A DNA stretch of 27,050 bases from Bacteroidota bacterium (GCA_018267435.1 JAFDYM010000431.1:1-27050), one strand, 5' to 3'. Shown: positions 7,472 through 14,558, counted from the first letter of the stretch. Numbers and translations are program-made. Notes: generated by a model from the letters alone, not told the origin.

Positions 7472-8602
7472 TTATTGCTGTACAGGTATGCCGAAGGTTC
7501 GCTGTATCCAAGCAGTATCTACTTTATAATGGCTAAGGGCATCTTTTGTTTTGCTCCATAGTGCATCAAGGTCGGTGCTTACGGCCCACTCAAATTTGCA
7601 GTCCGCTACATCAAAGCCGTGCTTCGCCATTTTAGGTAGCAGTTGGTCGTTAATAATAAACTGCAACAAGCGCTTATCGCTTTCGGTTATGCTATCGGCC
7701 ACACGCTCGTGCACCTCAGCCTGGCTACGGCTGCTGCCGCTATCTGCCGTCATGGTTTGACCTATCAATAGTTTGCTTAGTTCGCTATTGGCGCGGTCAA
7801 TTAGTTTGTCATATACATTGTAGGCATCGCCTTTAGTACTTTCTACAAACTCAATGCTCTCACCTTCTTGAAACACAGCATAAGTAGCGCTACCCATTTT
7901 GCGCAGGTTGTTGGCCATGCGCTCCATATCTACTTGTGCACGGCTCGCAGTTTTACCTACCCGCACAGGCATACCAAACACCTCTGTGTATTGGCTCCAT
8001 TGCAGCATAGCATTCTTCTTAAAAATAAAAGCTGGTGCAGCCATCTTCAGCAAACCTAAATCGCGTTCAGTACCTACTTCTATCAGCCAATCACAGTATG
8101 GTGATTCGCGATATGGCAGACCGTTTGCATAATCGCCCTGTGTAATGGCCACTACACCACATTCGGGTATTACATGTCGGCGTGGCACTAGGGCAATTTG
8201 CTCGTAGCCTTTTGTTGTTATGTTCCAAAGCTGTATCAAACTGTGGCCATACCAGCGGCTTTCAAGTGCTAGTTCTATAAATTTGTAAAACCAGCTACTT
8301 TCAAATAGTTGTTTAGAAACGGCACAATCATTGCCTGCACTATCTGTTATCTTAAATTTTTGGGCTAGCAATTTGTTTACACGTTGGCCCAGCAAACCTT
8401 GCACATGTGCATCAAGCAATATTTCATCGTATAGCGCATATAGCTGTAAGCGCTGTGGGTGCGATAGGTTTTCGGCAGTAGCAATGGCAGTACGCCAAGT
8501 GTCAACATCTTGCCGAGTACGCCAATTCGTTTGCTCTATTATGCGGCTGAATACAATGTCTTTATTGGTTGATTTTATTGTATTTGTTTTTTGTTTGGTC
8601 AT
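7472..8602 (-). CDS. DUF935 family portal protein (Mu gp29-like)
   Basis: A 376-aa protein with the marks of the Mu gp29/DUF935 portal family. These are a start rich in lysine and threonine, YALYDEILLDAHVQGLLGQRVNKLL (about residues 56-80), SRWYGHSLIQLW, and ALVPRRHVIPECG. The diagnostic C-terminal block is SELSKLLIGQTMTADSGSSR followed by SQAEVHERVADSI (about residues 275-310). Portals form the dodecameric ring at one capsid vertex through which the terminase pumps DNA and to which the tail attaches. Mu gp29 is longer (about 500 aa), so this is a compact member. It lies downstream of terminase and DUF1320, with an unknown gene between, and is spaced 12 nt from that gene. The start ATG gives MTKQKTNTIKSTNKD. 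Confidence 0.88.
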   Translation of the reverse strand: MTKQKTNTIKSTNKDIVFSRIIEQTNWRTRQDVDTWRTAIATAENLSHPQRLQLYALYDEILLDAHVQGLLGQRVNKLLAQKFKITDSAGNDCAVSKQLFESSWFYKFIELALESRWYGHSLIQLWNITTKGYEQIALVPRRHVIPECGVVAITQGDYANGLPYRESPYCDWLIEVGTERDLGLLKMAAPAFIFKKNAMLQWSQYTEVFGMPVRVGKTASRAQVDMERMANNLRKMGSATYAVFQEGESIEFVESTKGDAYNVYDKLIDRANSELSKLLIGQTMTADSGSSRSQAEVHERVADSITESDKRLLQFIINDQLLPKMAKHGFDVADCKFEWAVSTDLDALWSKTKDALSHYKVDTAWIQRTFGIPVQQ

Positions 8603-8614
8603 GTATTATTACTA

Positions 8615-9322
8615 TTAATGTAATGCATAAGGAATAATGATATTAGCATGGATATTCTCTGGACTTTCAAGGTCGAAAACCCTTACAGGTAAAGGTTGGC
8701 TCCAACTCCATAAGCCCATATCTGAAATCCATACTTCTTTTCTTGTCTTTGCTCCATCGAGTGTTGTCAACAGGTTCCAGTTATCCCCTTGTTTTGCCTC
8801 TATTGCTATTTTCCCAGATGTGTTCTGTAATTCGGCAATTATTGTAAAAGTCATACCAGCGTTTGTTACATTCATCTCATATCCCAACTCTATAGTTCCT
8901 GTTGCGCCACCATCATTGCCCGGTGCGCGCTTGGCTATAAAAAGGGGAACTATATCATATGGGGATTCTTCACTATTATCAGTTAAGCTTAGCCTGCGCT
9001 GTTTTATGAAGGCCTGCACCATGCCGCGCCAATTTTTCGTGTCCTCAGTTGTAACAGGGCACAAATAAGTGTTTGAATTTGCCCCGGTTACATTAGATAA
9101 CCCCCAGTTTCTATATCCCATTCGGTCAGGCTCATTGGTATATCTAAGTTTTATTTCTCCATTTACCACTATAAGAATATCTGTCAATGTGTCCAAATCG
9201 CTTAGTTCCTCTTGATTTTTATCCGGCGGAAATGCTACTTCGATCGTCTGTGAGAATGGCATTACTTTCTCGGGTAGCAAGTCGGTTTTCTTTGGGTTGC
9301 TTATTGTTTCTTCATTTAGCAT
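8615..9322 (-). CDS. Unknown phage protein inserted between DUF1320 and the portal; beta-rich, possible Ig-like fold
   Basis: No family is recognised. The frame is open from a TTG at 9367; ATGs at 9349 and 9322 are possible starts. I prefer 9322 (235 aa) because it avoids overlapping the gene before it. The N-terminal 50 residues are polar and look disordered; the rest is beta-rich (DILIVVNGEIKLRYT, GTIELGYEMNVTNAGMTFT). The C-terminal part (KIAIEAKQGDNWNLLTTLDG ... LPVRVFDLESP) resembles one Ig-like domain of the fibre protein at 23500 (TYKLQYFDGDAWQDLHTFTT ... QQIRVVDVSNG): a GDxW turn, a LxT strand, then VxD. This could mark a head-decoration or surface-binding protein. Nothing comparable sits between gp29 and gp36 in Mu. 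Moderately sure it is a gene; unsure of the job. Confidence 0.7.
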   Translation of the reverse strand: MLNEETISNPKKTDLLPEKVMPFSQTIEVAFPPDKNQEELSDLDTLTDILIVVNGEIKLRYTNEPDRMGYRNWGLSNVTGANSNTYLCPVTTEDTKNWRGMVQAFIKQRRLSLTDNSEESPYDIVPLFIAKRAPGNDGGATGTIELGYEMNVTNAGMTFTIIAELQNTSGKIAIEAKQGDNWNLLTTLDGAKTRKEVWISDMGLWSWSQPLPVRVFDLESPENIHANIIIPYALH

Positions 9323-9332
9323 AGTATCATTT

Positions 9333-9746
9333 TTACCAGCTATATCCATTTGCAGTGTTGCTGCCAAATATGCTGTTGTTGACTGTTGAGTTTATTGCTT
9401 GTAGTGCTGGCAGTACAGGGCTTATCTGCCCTTTGCGAACCATGTCTAGCCACTTAATGGCGGCATTGTACCTATCTAATCGTATCTGCGGTATGTTGCG
9501 CGGTGCGATGGCGCAGAACAGGTGATAAACCGCTATATCTACCATAAACATTTTTATAAGCGGGTTTCTATCATTGCCTGCGGCAGAAAAAATTGCCACT
9601 ACATCATAGCGCTCGCGCAGGTAACTTTCCATCTCGGCTTGTGCCTTGATTTCTACATCCATGCGCACATGGTTATTGTAACCCGTTAGGGCATCTAGCG
9701 CCTGCTCTTTTAGCTGCGCTTTATAATCATCTTCCAGTAAAAACAT
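9333..9746 (-). CDS. DUF1320 family phage protein (Mu gp36-like, neck/connector)
   Basis: A 137-aa helical protein with the DUF1320 pattern: MFLLEDDYKAQL start (family MFLTxxDL), an AEMESYLRERYD helix, VVAIFSAAGNDRNPLIKMF, a hydrophobic helix VDIAVYHLFCAIAP, and RLDRYNAAIKWLDMVRKGQI near residues 88-107. Mu gp36 and relatives are head-tail connector (adaptor) proteins that sit under the portal. In Mu this gene follows the capsid gene on the same strand; here it is directly after the large terminase (11 nt spacing) in the minus-strand arm. The last about 25 residues (NSTVNNSIFGSNTANGYSW) are polar and probably a flexible tail. Confidence 0.83.
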   Translation of the reverse strand: MFLLEDDYKAQLKEQALDALTGYNNHVRMDVEIKAQAEMESYLRERYDVVAIFSAAGNDRNPLIKMFMVDIAVYHLFCAIAPRNIPQIRLDRYNAAIKWLDMVRKGQISPVLPALQAINSTVNNSIFGSNTANGYSW

Positions 9747-9757
9747 AGTGTATTTAT

Positions 9758-11275
9758 TTAGTAATTGTATTTTCTTTCTCGCTCGCCTATTATCGCGTCA
9801 AGAGTAACGTTTGGCTTGTGTAGCAGCATGTATATGGCTCCTTCGTCGGCATCGGGACTGTCATCGGGTGCGCGGCTGCCAGGCTCGGTAGCCAGTAGCT
9901 GCTCAATGGCAGTAGCAAAGTCGGGGGCGTTCATTTTTTCTTGGCTGTAAAAAACGCAGCCCCGCTCGTAGTAAGGCGCAGTGGCTTCTATGCGTTTATA
10001 CTTATCGGGCTTTTTGCGTCGGTCTTCTCTTATGGGCAACTGCAAGTTTCTTTCTCTTCCTACCTTATCTATTTCGCTCAGTATTATATCCTGCAAAAAG
10101 TTTGTTTCCATGTAGAAGTCGACGATTACATCATTTGGAATCGAGCTGTACAAATCGTATAGATAATTCACCATTACTTGTATATCGGTGCGGCGAACAA
10201 AAGCATCTATCAGGTGTAGTTCCTTGCCGCGCTTGCCCCAAAACTTTACCGCTTTAAAGTCGCTATGCTTTGTGTTTTTGAACGAAGGATCTACATATAC
10301 TACCAGTTTTTCGTATTCATGTAGCGGCAACATTTCTTTCCATTTTATCCATTCGTGCTTAAACACGGTGCCCTCTTCAATAGGGTTGTTCATATACTCG
10401 CGCTCCCAACTGCGCAATACAAGCATCTCCTTCTTTTCGTGCCAATAAGCATTGCTATATTTTTCTACCCAAGTGCTTTCTCCATGCTCATCAAGCGCAT
10501 TTACCTTTAAGTGATACCACCTATACTTTTCATCCTTCTTTGCCACCATCATATCGTGTAGATGTGCCAGTATGCTATGCTTGCTTATGCGGTTATTTAC
10601 GATCAGAAACCTTTCTCTACCTATATCCATGCAGCCCATCAAATCATCCAGCGCCCACTCCACAGCCTCGCGCACTAGCGATGGATTTTTGTTCAGCTTC
10701 TTGCTATCACAATCATCCATTATTATCAGGTCGGGGCGGTGCTCTTCGCTGCGTGTGCCGCGCGGGCTTTGCCCCATGCCTAGCGCATAGAAGGCGCAAC
10801 CCGTGCGTGTAACAAACTCGCCAAGCTTCCACCTATTGCTACTTACCTGCTTGCCATAGTCGTGTATAATGCGGCGGTTGCTGTGTAGCTGTGCTTGTAG
10901 GCCCGCCAAAAGGCGGATGGCTTTTTCTTGTGTTTGTCCTACCAGTATCATGCACTTCAGTTCGCCCAGTGCCATTAGCCAAAAGGGTATACCTATATCA
11001 GCATGCGTGCTTTTGGCCGAACCACGAAAGGCTTCGAATATGCCTTTGAAGTTTTTGTTGTTGCGCATGGCATTGGCTATGCTTACGTGGAACTCGGCCG
11101 TAGGCGCAGTAGCATACATAGGGAAGTAGTATTCAAAAAAGGCGGCATAATTATTCTGCAGGCGTTCAATGCGCGCCGTTTTTTCTTCACTGCTTTCTTT
11201 CAAATCTATTTCGGTGTGCTTGGCTATAGCTAGGCAAGCAAGTTCAAAGCTAGGTGGTAAATCTTTTTCACTCAT
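9758..11275 (-). CDS. Phage terminase large subunit (Mu gp28-like)
   Basis: The DNA-packaging motor and headful nuclease, 505 aa from the chosen start. The ATPase half has a Walker A-like loop FRGSAKST (residues 83-90), an adenine/Q-type region LKCMILVGQTQEKA, and Walker B LIIMDDCD (183-190) preceded by GMGQSPRGTRSEEHRPD. The nuclease half has strand VVYVDPSF with Asp329, DFYMETNF with Glu390, and the acidic cluster APDDSPDADEGAIY at 469-481, giving the three acidic positions of the RNase H-like fold. The open frame continues 21 codons upstream, but that part looks like read-through of the gap; the ATG giving MSEKDLPPSFELACLAIAK is preferred. A 138-nt gap before it holds a G-rich tract of the kind dispersed in this genome, so terL may be partly insulated from the small terminase gene. 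Confidence 0.9.
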   Translation of the reverse strand: MSEKDLPPSFELACLAIAKHTEIDLKESSEEKTARIERLQNNYAAFFEYYFPMYATAPTAEFHVSIANAMRNNKNFKGIFEAFRGSAKSTHADIGIPFWLMALGELKCMILVGQTQEKAIRLLAGLQAQLHSNRRIIHDYGKQVSSNRWKLGEFVTRTGCAFYALGMGQSPRGTRSEEHRPDLIIMDDCDSKKLNKNPSLVREAVEWALDDLMGCMDIGRERFLIVNNRISKHSILAHLHDMMVAKKDEKYRWYHLKVNALDEHGESTWVEKYSNAYWHEKKEMLVLRSWEREYMNNPIEEGTVFKHEWIKWKEMLPLHEYEKLVVYVDPSFKNTKHSDFKAVKFWGKRGKELHLIDAFVRRTDIQVMVNYLYDLYSSIPNDVIVDFYMETNFLQDIILSEIDKVGRERNLQLPIREDRRKKPDKYKRIEATAPYYERGCVFYSQEKMNAPDFATAIEQLLATEPGSRAPDDSPDADEGAIYMLLHKPNVTLDAIIGERERKYNY

Positions 11276-11413
11276 AAGGTTTAAGGTGTGGCATTCTGTA
11301 AGGGAACACAATTGCATATAATGGACAATGGTGCTCAAATCTGTGGTGCTATACCACTTCCTGTTTATAGGAGGGGGCAGGGGGTGGTTGAAAGGCTAAA
11401 AGAATTATTGTCC

Positions 11414-11845
11414 CTACTTCCCATCGCGCATCATTTGGCGCACGTATTCCATTTCGTATATCACTAGCTCGCGCGCTAGCTGTGGTTTTATTTTTACTAG
11501 GTAGTTGTTGAACTCTTCAAGCATATTCATTACAGCTCCGCTATCTATGCGGCGTTCTATTTTGTTTATACACTCGGCTAGCTTGGCTAGCGTGTTGGTT
11601 TCTTTTAGCGTAATGGCGCGTTGCTCGGTACTGGCTTCTTTCATTATGGCCTCGCTTTGTTCGTAGTACAACTGTATTAATGTTTTGGGTGAAAGGTTTT
11701 TTGCCGTGCGCAGTTTCATCCACTCATCATCGCGTATCCAGCCTTCTATGGTTAGCAGGTCTTCGTCTATATAGCGTGTTATATCAAGGGCGTCTAAACC
11801 CTGATCGGCGTATAGCGTACGCGCTAGTTCTTTGTTCCTATCCAT
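11414..11845 (-). CDS. Putative terminase small subunit (Mu gp27/DUF1804-like)
   Basis: First gene of the minus-strand arm, 143 aa. The N-terminus (RNKELARTLYADQGLDALDI, TRYIDEDLLTIEGWIRDDEW) reads as a helix-turn-helix of the kind that starts small terminases and DUF1804 proteins: a short helix, 'LDALDITRYI' as the first helix of the motif, and 'TIEGWIRDDEWMKLR' as the recognition helix and the typical W/R tail. A long helical region follows (EQSEAIMKEASTEQRAITLK, ETNTLAKLAECINKIERRI), suited to oligomer formation. Small terminases bind the phage packaging sequence and regulate the large subunit. Position directly before terL supports the call. It is transcribed from the minus-strand side of the divergent promoter at 11914-11946, with a leader of roughly 60 nt. 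Confidence 0.72.
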   Translation of the reverse strand: MDRNKELARTLYADQGLDALDITRYIDEDLLTIEGWIRDDEWMKLRTAKNLSPKTLIQLYYEQSEAIMKEASTEQRAITLKETNTLAKLAECINKIERRIDSGAVMNMLEEFNNYLVKIKPQLARELVIYEMEYVRQMMRDGK

Positions 11846-11889
11846 TATGTATTGTTTGAATTTGTTAGAAGCAGACTGCTTACACCAAG

Positions 11890-11903
11890 GCCCAGATTTG
11901 GGC
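11890..11903. other. Small hairpin in the leader of the terminase arm
   Basis: GCCCA-GATT-TGGGC is a perfect 5-bp stem with a 4-nt loop (AAGG and CTTT extend it imperfectly). It lies between the proposed minus-strand -7 element and the small terminase ATG, hence at the very 5' end of that transcript. It may protect the mRNA; no T run follows, so it is not a terminator. Confidence 0.4.
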
Positions 11904-11913
11904 TTTGGAAATG

Positions 11914-11946
11914 CAAAGGTCGCACATGTTTAACCACTTCTCCAAA
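11914..11946 (-). promoter_or_regulatory. Minus-strand promoter of the packaging arm
   Basis: On the minus strand TTTG (11943-11946) is followed after 21 nt by GACCTTTG (11914-11921), one base off TAnnTTTG, and then by CAT. The spacing and the trailing GCAT are the same as in the plus-strand promoter, and the two -33 elements are placed symmetrically around the central palindrome. This would drive the small terminase and the genes after it. Confidence 0.6.
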
Positions 11947-11997
11947 TTCAATTTCCCGCATGGGGGGTTGAACCCCCCATGCGGGAAACCCGATTTG
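11943..11997. promoter_or_regulatory. Symmetric operator-like palindrome between two divergent promoters
   Basis: The arm TTTCCCGCATGGGGGGTT (11952-11969) is mirrored perfectly after a single G (11970) by its reverse complement (11971-11988). Outside each arm, after exactly 4 nt, comes CAAAT on the left and ATTTG on the right, which contain the -33 TTTG of the two promoters. The centre of the palindrome is thus the exact midpoint between the -33 elements. As DNA it suits a dimeric or multimeric regulator; as RNA it would not be transcribed from either promoter. No regulator gene is visible in the window. Confidence 0.72.
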
Positions 11998-12026
11998 CAA
12001 ATCGCCTTTCGATTGTTGTATCTTTG
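11994..12026 (+). promoter_or_regulatory. Plus-strand promoter of the head/tail arm
   Basis: TTTG (11994-11997), 21 nt, then TATCTTTG (12019-12026) and CATCG: a full match to the Bacteroidota primary-sigma -7 element TAnnTTTG. The start point would be near 12033, leaving a leader of about 160 nt before the protease gene. This is the best promoter in the window. Confidence 0.78.
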
Positions 12027-12032
12027 CATCGT

Positions 12033-12191
12033 CAAACGGGTTTTCCGGGTACAACAGGGTAACATATACAGCCCTGTAATTATTCACTTAACAGATATAT
12101 ACTAATCAAGCCAAGCCTATCAATAGGCTTAGAGTTTAATGTTGTGCCAATGCGCAATAGGTATAATGCTGTGCCTTAAACATTCAATAAA
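12033..12191 (+). promoter_or_regulatory. Structured leader before the protease gene
   Basis: The untranslated leader holds two hairpins: ACAGGG/CCCTGT around a 12-nt loop (12054-12077) and AAGCCTA-TCAA-TAGGCTT, a perfect 7-bp stem (12113-12130) followed by AGAGTTTAAT. The second could act as a weak attenuator, but its T run is short. No leader peptide is evident. Confidence 0.42.
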
Positions 12192-13172
12192 GTGGCAAAC
12201 ACAAAAGCAGGAACTAAAAAATTTGTGCTTAGCACATCGGGCTTAAACAGCTATGGCTTTCGCATACTTACCGAGGGGGCCGACTTGGAACAATTCAAAA
12301 AAAATCCGGTAATGCTATTCAACCATAGCCGCGATAACGAAAGCTACACAGGCCCTGTGGGCCGATGGCTGAACATAGCTATAGATGGCGATACAATAAC
12401 CGCCGAAAGCGAATTCGACATGAACGATACAAAGGCTGTTGCTTTGGCCCATAAAGTAGAAAACGGCTTTCTGCGTGCTGCCAATTTCGGTATAAAAATA
12501 TTGGAGACCAGCGATGCTGCCGAGCTGATGCTGCCGGGCCAACTGTTGCCCACCGTTACTAAATGGAAGGCTGTAGAAGCCAGTGTGTGCGATATACCTA
12601 GCAACGATGATAGCCTGATACTATACAACATAAACGATGAACGCATTGAACTAACGCAGCAGGGCTTGGTAAATTTCTTTACCCCGCTGCATGCTACCAC
12701 CACTACCGATATGGAATTACTGCAACACCTAAACACCGCGCTTAACCTAAGCGCCGACGCCAAGCAAAGCGATGCACTTACCGCGCTACAACATGTAGCG
12801 AACGAACACAAAACACTGACCGCTGATAATCTACAACTAAAGGCCGAGAACGAGGCCTTGCACAACGAACTGGTAGATGGCCTGGTACAACTAGCCATAG
12901 AACAGAAGAAGATAAGCGCGCACCAAAAGCCCCTGTATGTTGAGCTGATGAAGAAAGACTTCGACAATACACGTAAGTTGATAGATGGCATAAAGCCTGC
13001 TATAAACCTGGCGCAAGCGGTGCACCAAAACTACCACGATACCGAAGACCGTAGCCTGTGGACACTGAACGATTACCGCCAGCGCGACCCCCGCGCACTT
13101 GAACAGATGCGCGTGCAACTACCCGCCAAGTTTCAACAACTGGTGGATGCCTTTGAACAGAGTATCAAATAA
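12192..13172 (+). CDS. Prohead protease (U35/S78-like) with C-terminal scaffold region
   Basis: First gene of the plus-strand arm, 326 aa, GTG start. Residues 1-150 follow the caudoviral prohead protease pattern: GFRILTEGADLEQFKKNPVM, FNHSRDNESYTGPVGRW with His45, TITAESEFDMND, VENGFLRAANFGIKI, and WKAVEASVCDIPSNDDSLIL. The last corresponds to the family's 'ELLEVSLVPxPANPxAL' block. Residues about 175-235 are strongly helical and heptad-like (LTADNLQLKAENEALHNELV), and the end (KLIDGIKPAINLAQAVHQNY) is scaffold-like, so one polypeptide may supply both protease and scaffold, as Mu I/Z do from nested starts. Odd point: at the usual catalytic Ser position (xxSxGF) this protein has Asn98 (AANFG). 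Either the nucleophile lies elsewhere or the protein no longer cleaves. The major capsid gene follows after 309 nt. Confidence 0.78.
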   Translation: MANTKAGTKKFVLSTSGLNSYGFRILTEGADLEQFKKNPVMLFNHSRDNESYTGPVGRWLNIAIDGDTITAESEFDMNDTKAVALAHKVENGFLRAANFGIKILETSDAAELMLPGQLLPTVTKWKAVEASVCDIPSNDDSLILYNINDERIELTQQGLVNFFTPLHATTTTDMELLQHLNTALNLSADAKQSDALTALQHVANEHKTLTADNLQLKAENEALHNELVDGLVQLAIEQKKISAHQKPLYVELMKKDFDNTRKLIDGIKPAINLAQAVHQNYHDTEDRSLWTLNDYRQRDPRALEQMRVQLPAKFQQLVDAFEQSIK

Positions 13173-13251
13173 GCACGTGTGCAATGTTGTTCCGCAGTTA
13201 TCCCTTTGGGGTAGTGCTATTAATGCAAAGAATTTGTCAGCATTTTATTAG

Positions 13252-13319
13252 TCCCGTTAGGGATGATATGTTGGTAGAAATAACTGCGAAAAGAGCCTAG
13301 AATCCCGTTAGGGATGATA
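13252..13319. repeat. Direct repeat TCCCGTTAGGGATGATA, two copies 51 nt apart
   Basis: Identical 17-mers at 13252-13268 and 13303-13319; each begins with a small palindrome (TCCCGTTAGGGA). TCCCGT(T)AGGGAT elements are dispersed in many Bacteroidota genomes, so this is probably a chromosomal repeat that has entered the phage cluster. Confidence 0.7.
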
Positions 13320-13330
13320 CACGTTTCTCA

Positions 13331-13366
13331 GCTTCGGGGTCCAAGCTATGCATGAGACCCCAAAGC
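13331..13366 (+). other. Hairpin before the capsid gene
   Basis: GCTTCGGGGTC pairs with GACCCCAAAGC (11 bp, one mismatch) around a 14-nt loop. There is no T run, so it is not a standard terminator; it could stabilise a processed capsid mRNA or slow transcription between protease and capsid genes. Confidence 0.5.
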
Positions 13367-13481
13367 GACAGTCATAGTGTTTCTCCTAAATGGTATTAGC
13401 ATAACGATTTACAAACACGCGGTACGATAGGCTACGGCCTTAACTACAAACCTTTCTCTTTTTACATTAAACAAATTTTCA

Positions 13482-14546
13482 ATGAAAAACATTCTGTCTT
13501 TTCTTGCCACTATCCTTATGCTTGGTTTTATAGCATCTCCGCTATCGGCCACATTGCATTGTTCACCCAATGTAGCATTTGCGGGCCTGTTCTCGCTGTT
13601 AACTATTGCAGGGATAGTTGGCTTTTTTATAAACCCCACCACCAGCGGCATACATACCAACAGCCTATTGCAACAGGTATGGATAAACCAGCTAATGGAA
13701 AAGCTGTATGAAAATAGCGGCCACCTATTGCGCAGTTTAGATATGAGCGCATTTGTAAACTACAACACCATAAACCTAGGCGATGCAGGCGTAGACCCTG
13801 AAGTGTTAGTGAACAACAACACCTACCCTATTGATACGGTAGAACGCACTGATAGCACCTTGACCATAACGCTTGATAGATACCGCACCAAGAACACTAT
13901 AGTGCGCGATGCCGAAGCAGTGCAGCTAGCCTATAACAAACTAGAAAGTGTAATACGCGGCCACCGTAGCAAGATAGCCGAAACCGTATTGGCTAAGGCT
14001 ACACATGCCTGGGCACCTGCTGCCGATGGTGCATATACACCAGTGTTTGGTACAGGTGGCAACGACCGTGCCGATGGCAGCAACCGCAAGGCACTTGCTG
14101 TAAAAGACATAGCCAAGGCGCGTAGGTTGTTCGATAAACTAAAGGTGCCGCAAACTGGTCGCGTGTTGGTACTGTGCCCCGAGCACCAGGAGGACTTGAT
14201 AAATGCCGATGCGCAATTGTTCAAGGCATTTGCCAACCAACGCACCGGCGAGATATTACAGCTGTTCGGCTTTGATGTATACGTAAGCACATTGACCGCC
14301 ACCTACAATAGCACTACTGGTGCTAAGGTTAACTATGGGGCTACTGCCGCCAGTACCGATTCGCCTTCTTCACTCTTCTACCACGAAAATGAAGTGATGC
14401 GTGCCGATGGCGATACCGAAATGTTTTCGCGCCTGCGCGACCCTGAACAAGACGGCGACATAGTAGGCTTTAGCAAAAGGTTTATAGGCATACCTATCCG
14501 CAACAAATACATAGGTAGTATATACAGCACCGCAGTAGGCGAGTAA
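13482..14546 (+). CDS. Major capsid protein with an unusual hydrophobic N-terminal extension
   Basis: A 354-aa protein in the position of the major capsid gene, right after the protease/scaffold. From about residue 56 it reads like a phage coat protein: VWINQLMEKLYENSGHLLRS, VNYNTINLGDAGVDPEVLVN, an elongated beta segment (DRYRTKNTIVRDAEAVQLAY), a long helix (NKLESVIRGHRSKIAETVLA), VKDIAKARRLFDKLKVPQTG followed by RVLVLCPEH, and a C-terminal SKRFIGIPIRNKYIGSIYST. The oddity is the start: MKNILSFLATILMLGFIASP looks like a signal peptide or first membrane helix, and residues 31-51 (VAFAGLFSLLTIAGIVGFFI) form a second hydrophobic helix. The ATG at 13482 is preceded by A/T-rich sequence typical here and no later ATG starts a plausible coat protein before residue 72. 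The extension may be a membrane anchor, a cleaved delta-domain substitute, or an assembly signal. Confidence 0.72.
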   Translation: MKNILSFLATILMLGFIASPLSATLHCSPNVAFAGLFSLLTIAGIVGFFINPTTSGIHTNSLLQQVWINQLMEKLYENSGHLLRSLDMSAFVNYNTINLGDAGVDPEVLVNNNTYPIDTVERTDSTLTITLDRYRTKNTIVRDAEAVQLAYNKLESVIRGHRSKIAETVLAKATHAWAPAADGAYTPVFGTGGNDRADGSNRKALAVKDIAKARRLFDKLKVPQTGRVLVLCPEHQEDLINADAQLFKAFANQRTGEILQLFGFDVYVSTLTATYNSTTGAKVNYGATAASTDSPSSLFYHENEVMRADGDTEMFSRLRDPEQDGDIVGFSKRFIGIPIRNKYIGSIYSTAVGE

Positions 14547-14558
14547 ACTTTCATTTCT

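Larger units (their letters stand above)
13173..13481. other. 309-nt gap between protease and capsid genes
   Basis: No gene is supported here. Besides the direct repeat and hairpin listed separately, CGCAGTTAT at 13193-13201 is mirrored by ATAACTGCG at 13280-13288, around the first TCCCGTTAGGGATGATA copy. No clear promoter precedes the capsid ATG. Confidence 0.5.

Noticed and set aside
11845..12087. 80-codon frame on the minus strand across the phage divergent promoter
   Set aside because: It crosses the 37-nt palindrome and both promoters; its composition follows the palindrome and there is no family likeness.
12344..12991. 215-codon minus-strand frame inside the protease gene
   Set aside because: A Ser/Cys-rich shadow of a well supported plus-strand gene.
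13252..13319. CRISPR-like repeat pair
   Set aside because: Only two copies, no third repeat or cas gene; the element contains its own palindrome and fits a dispersed repeat better.
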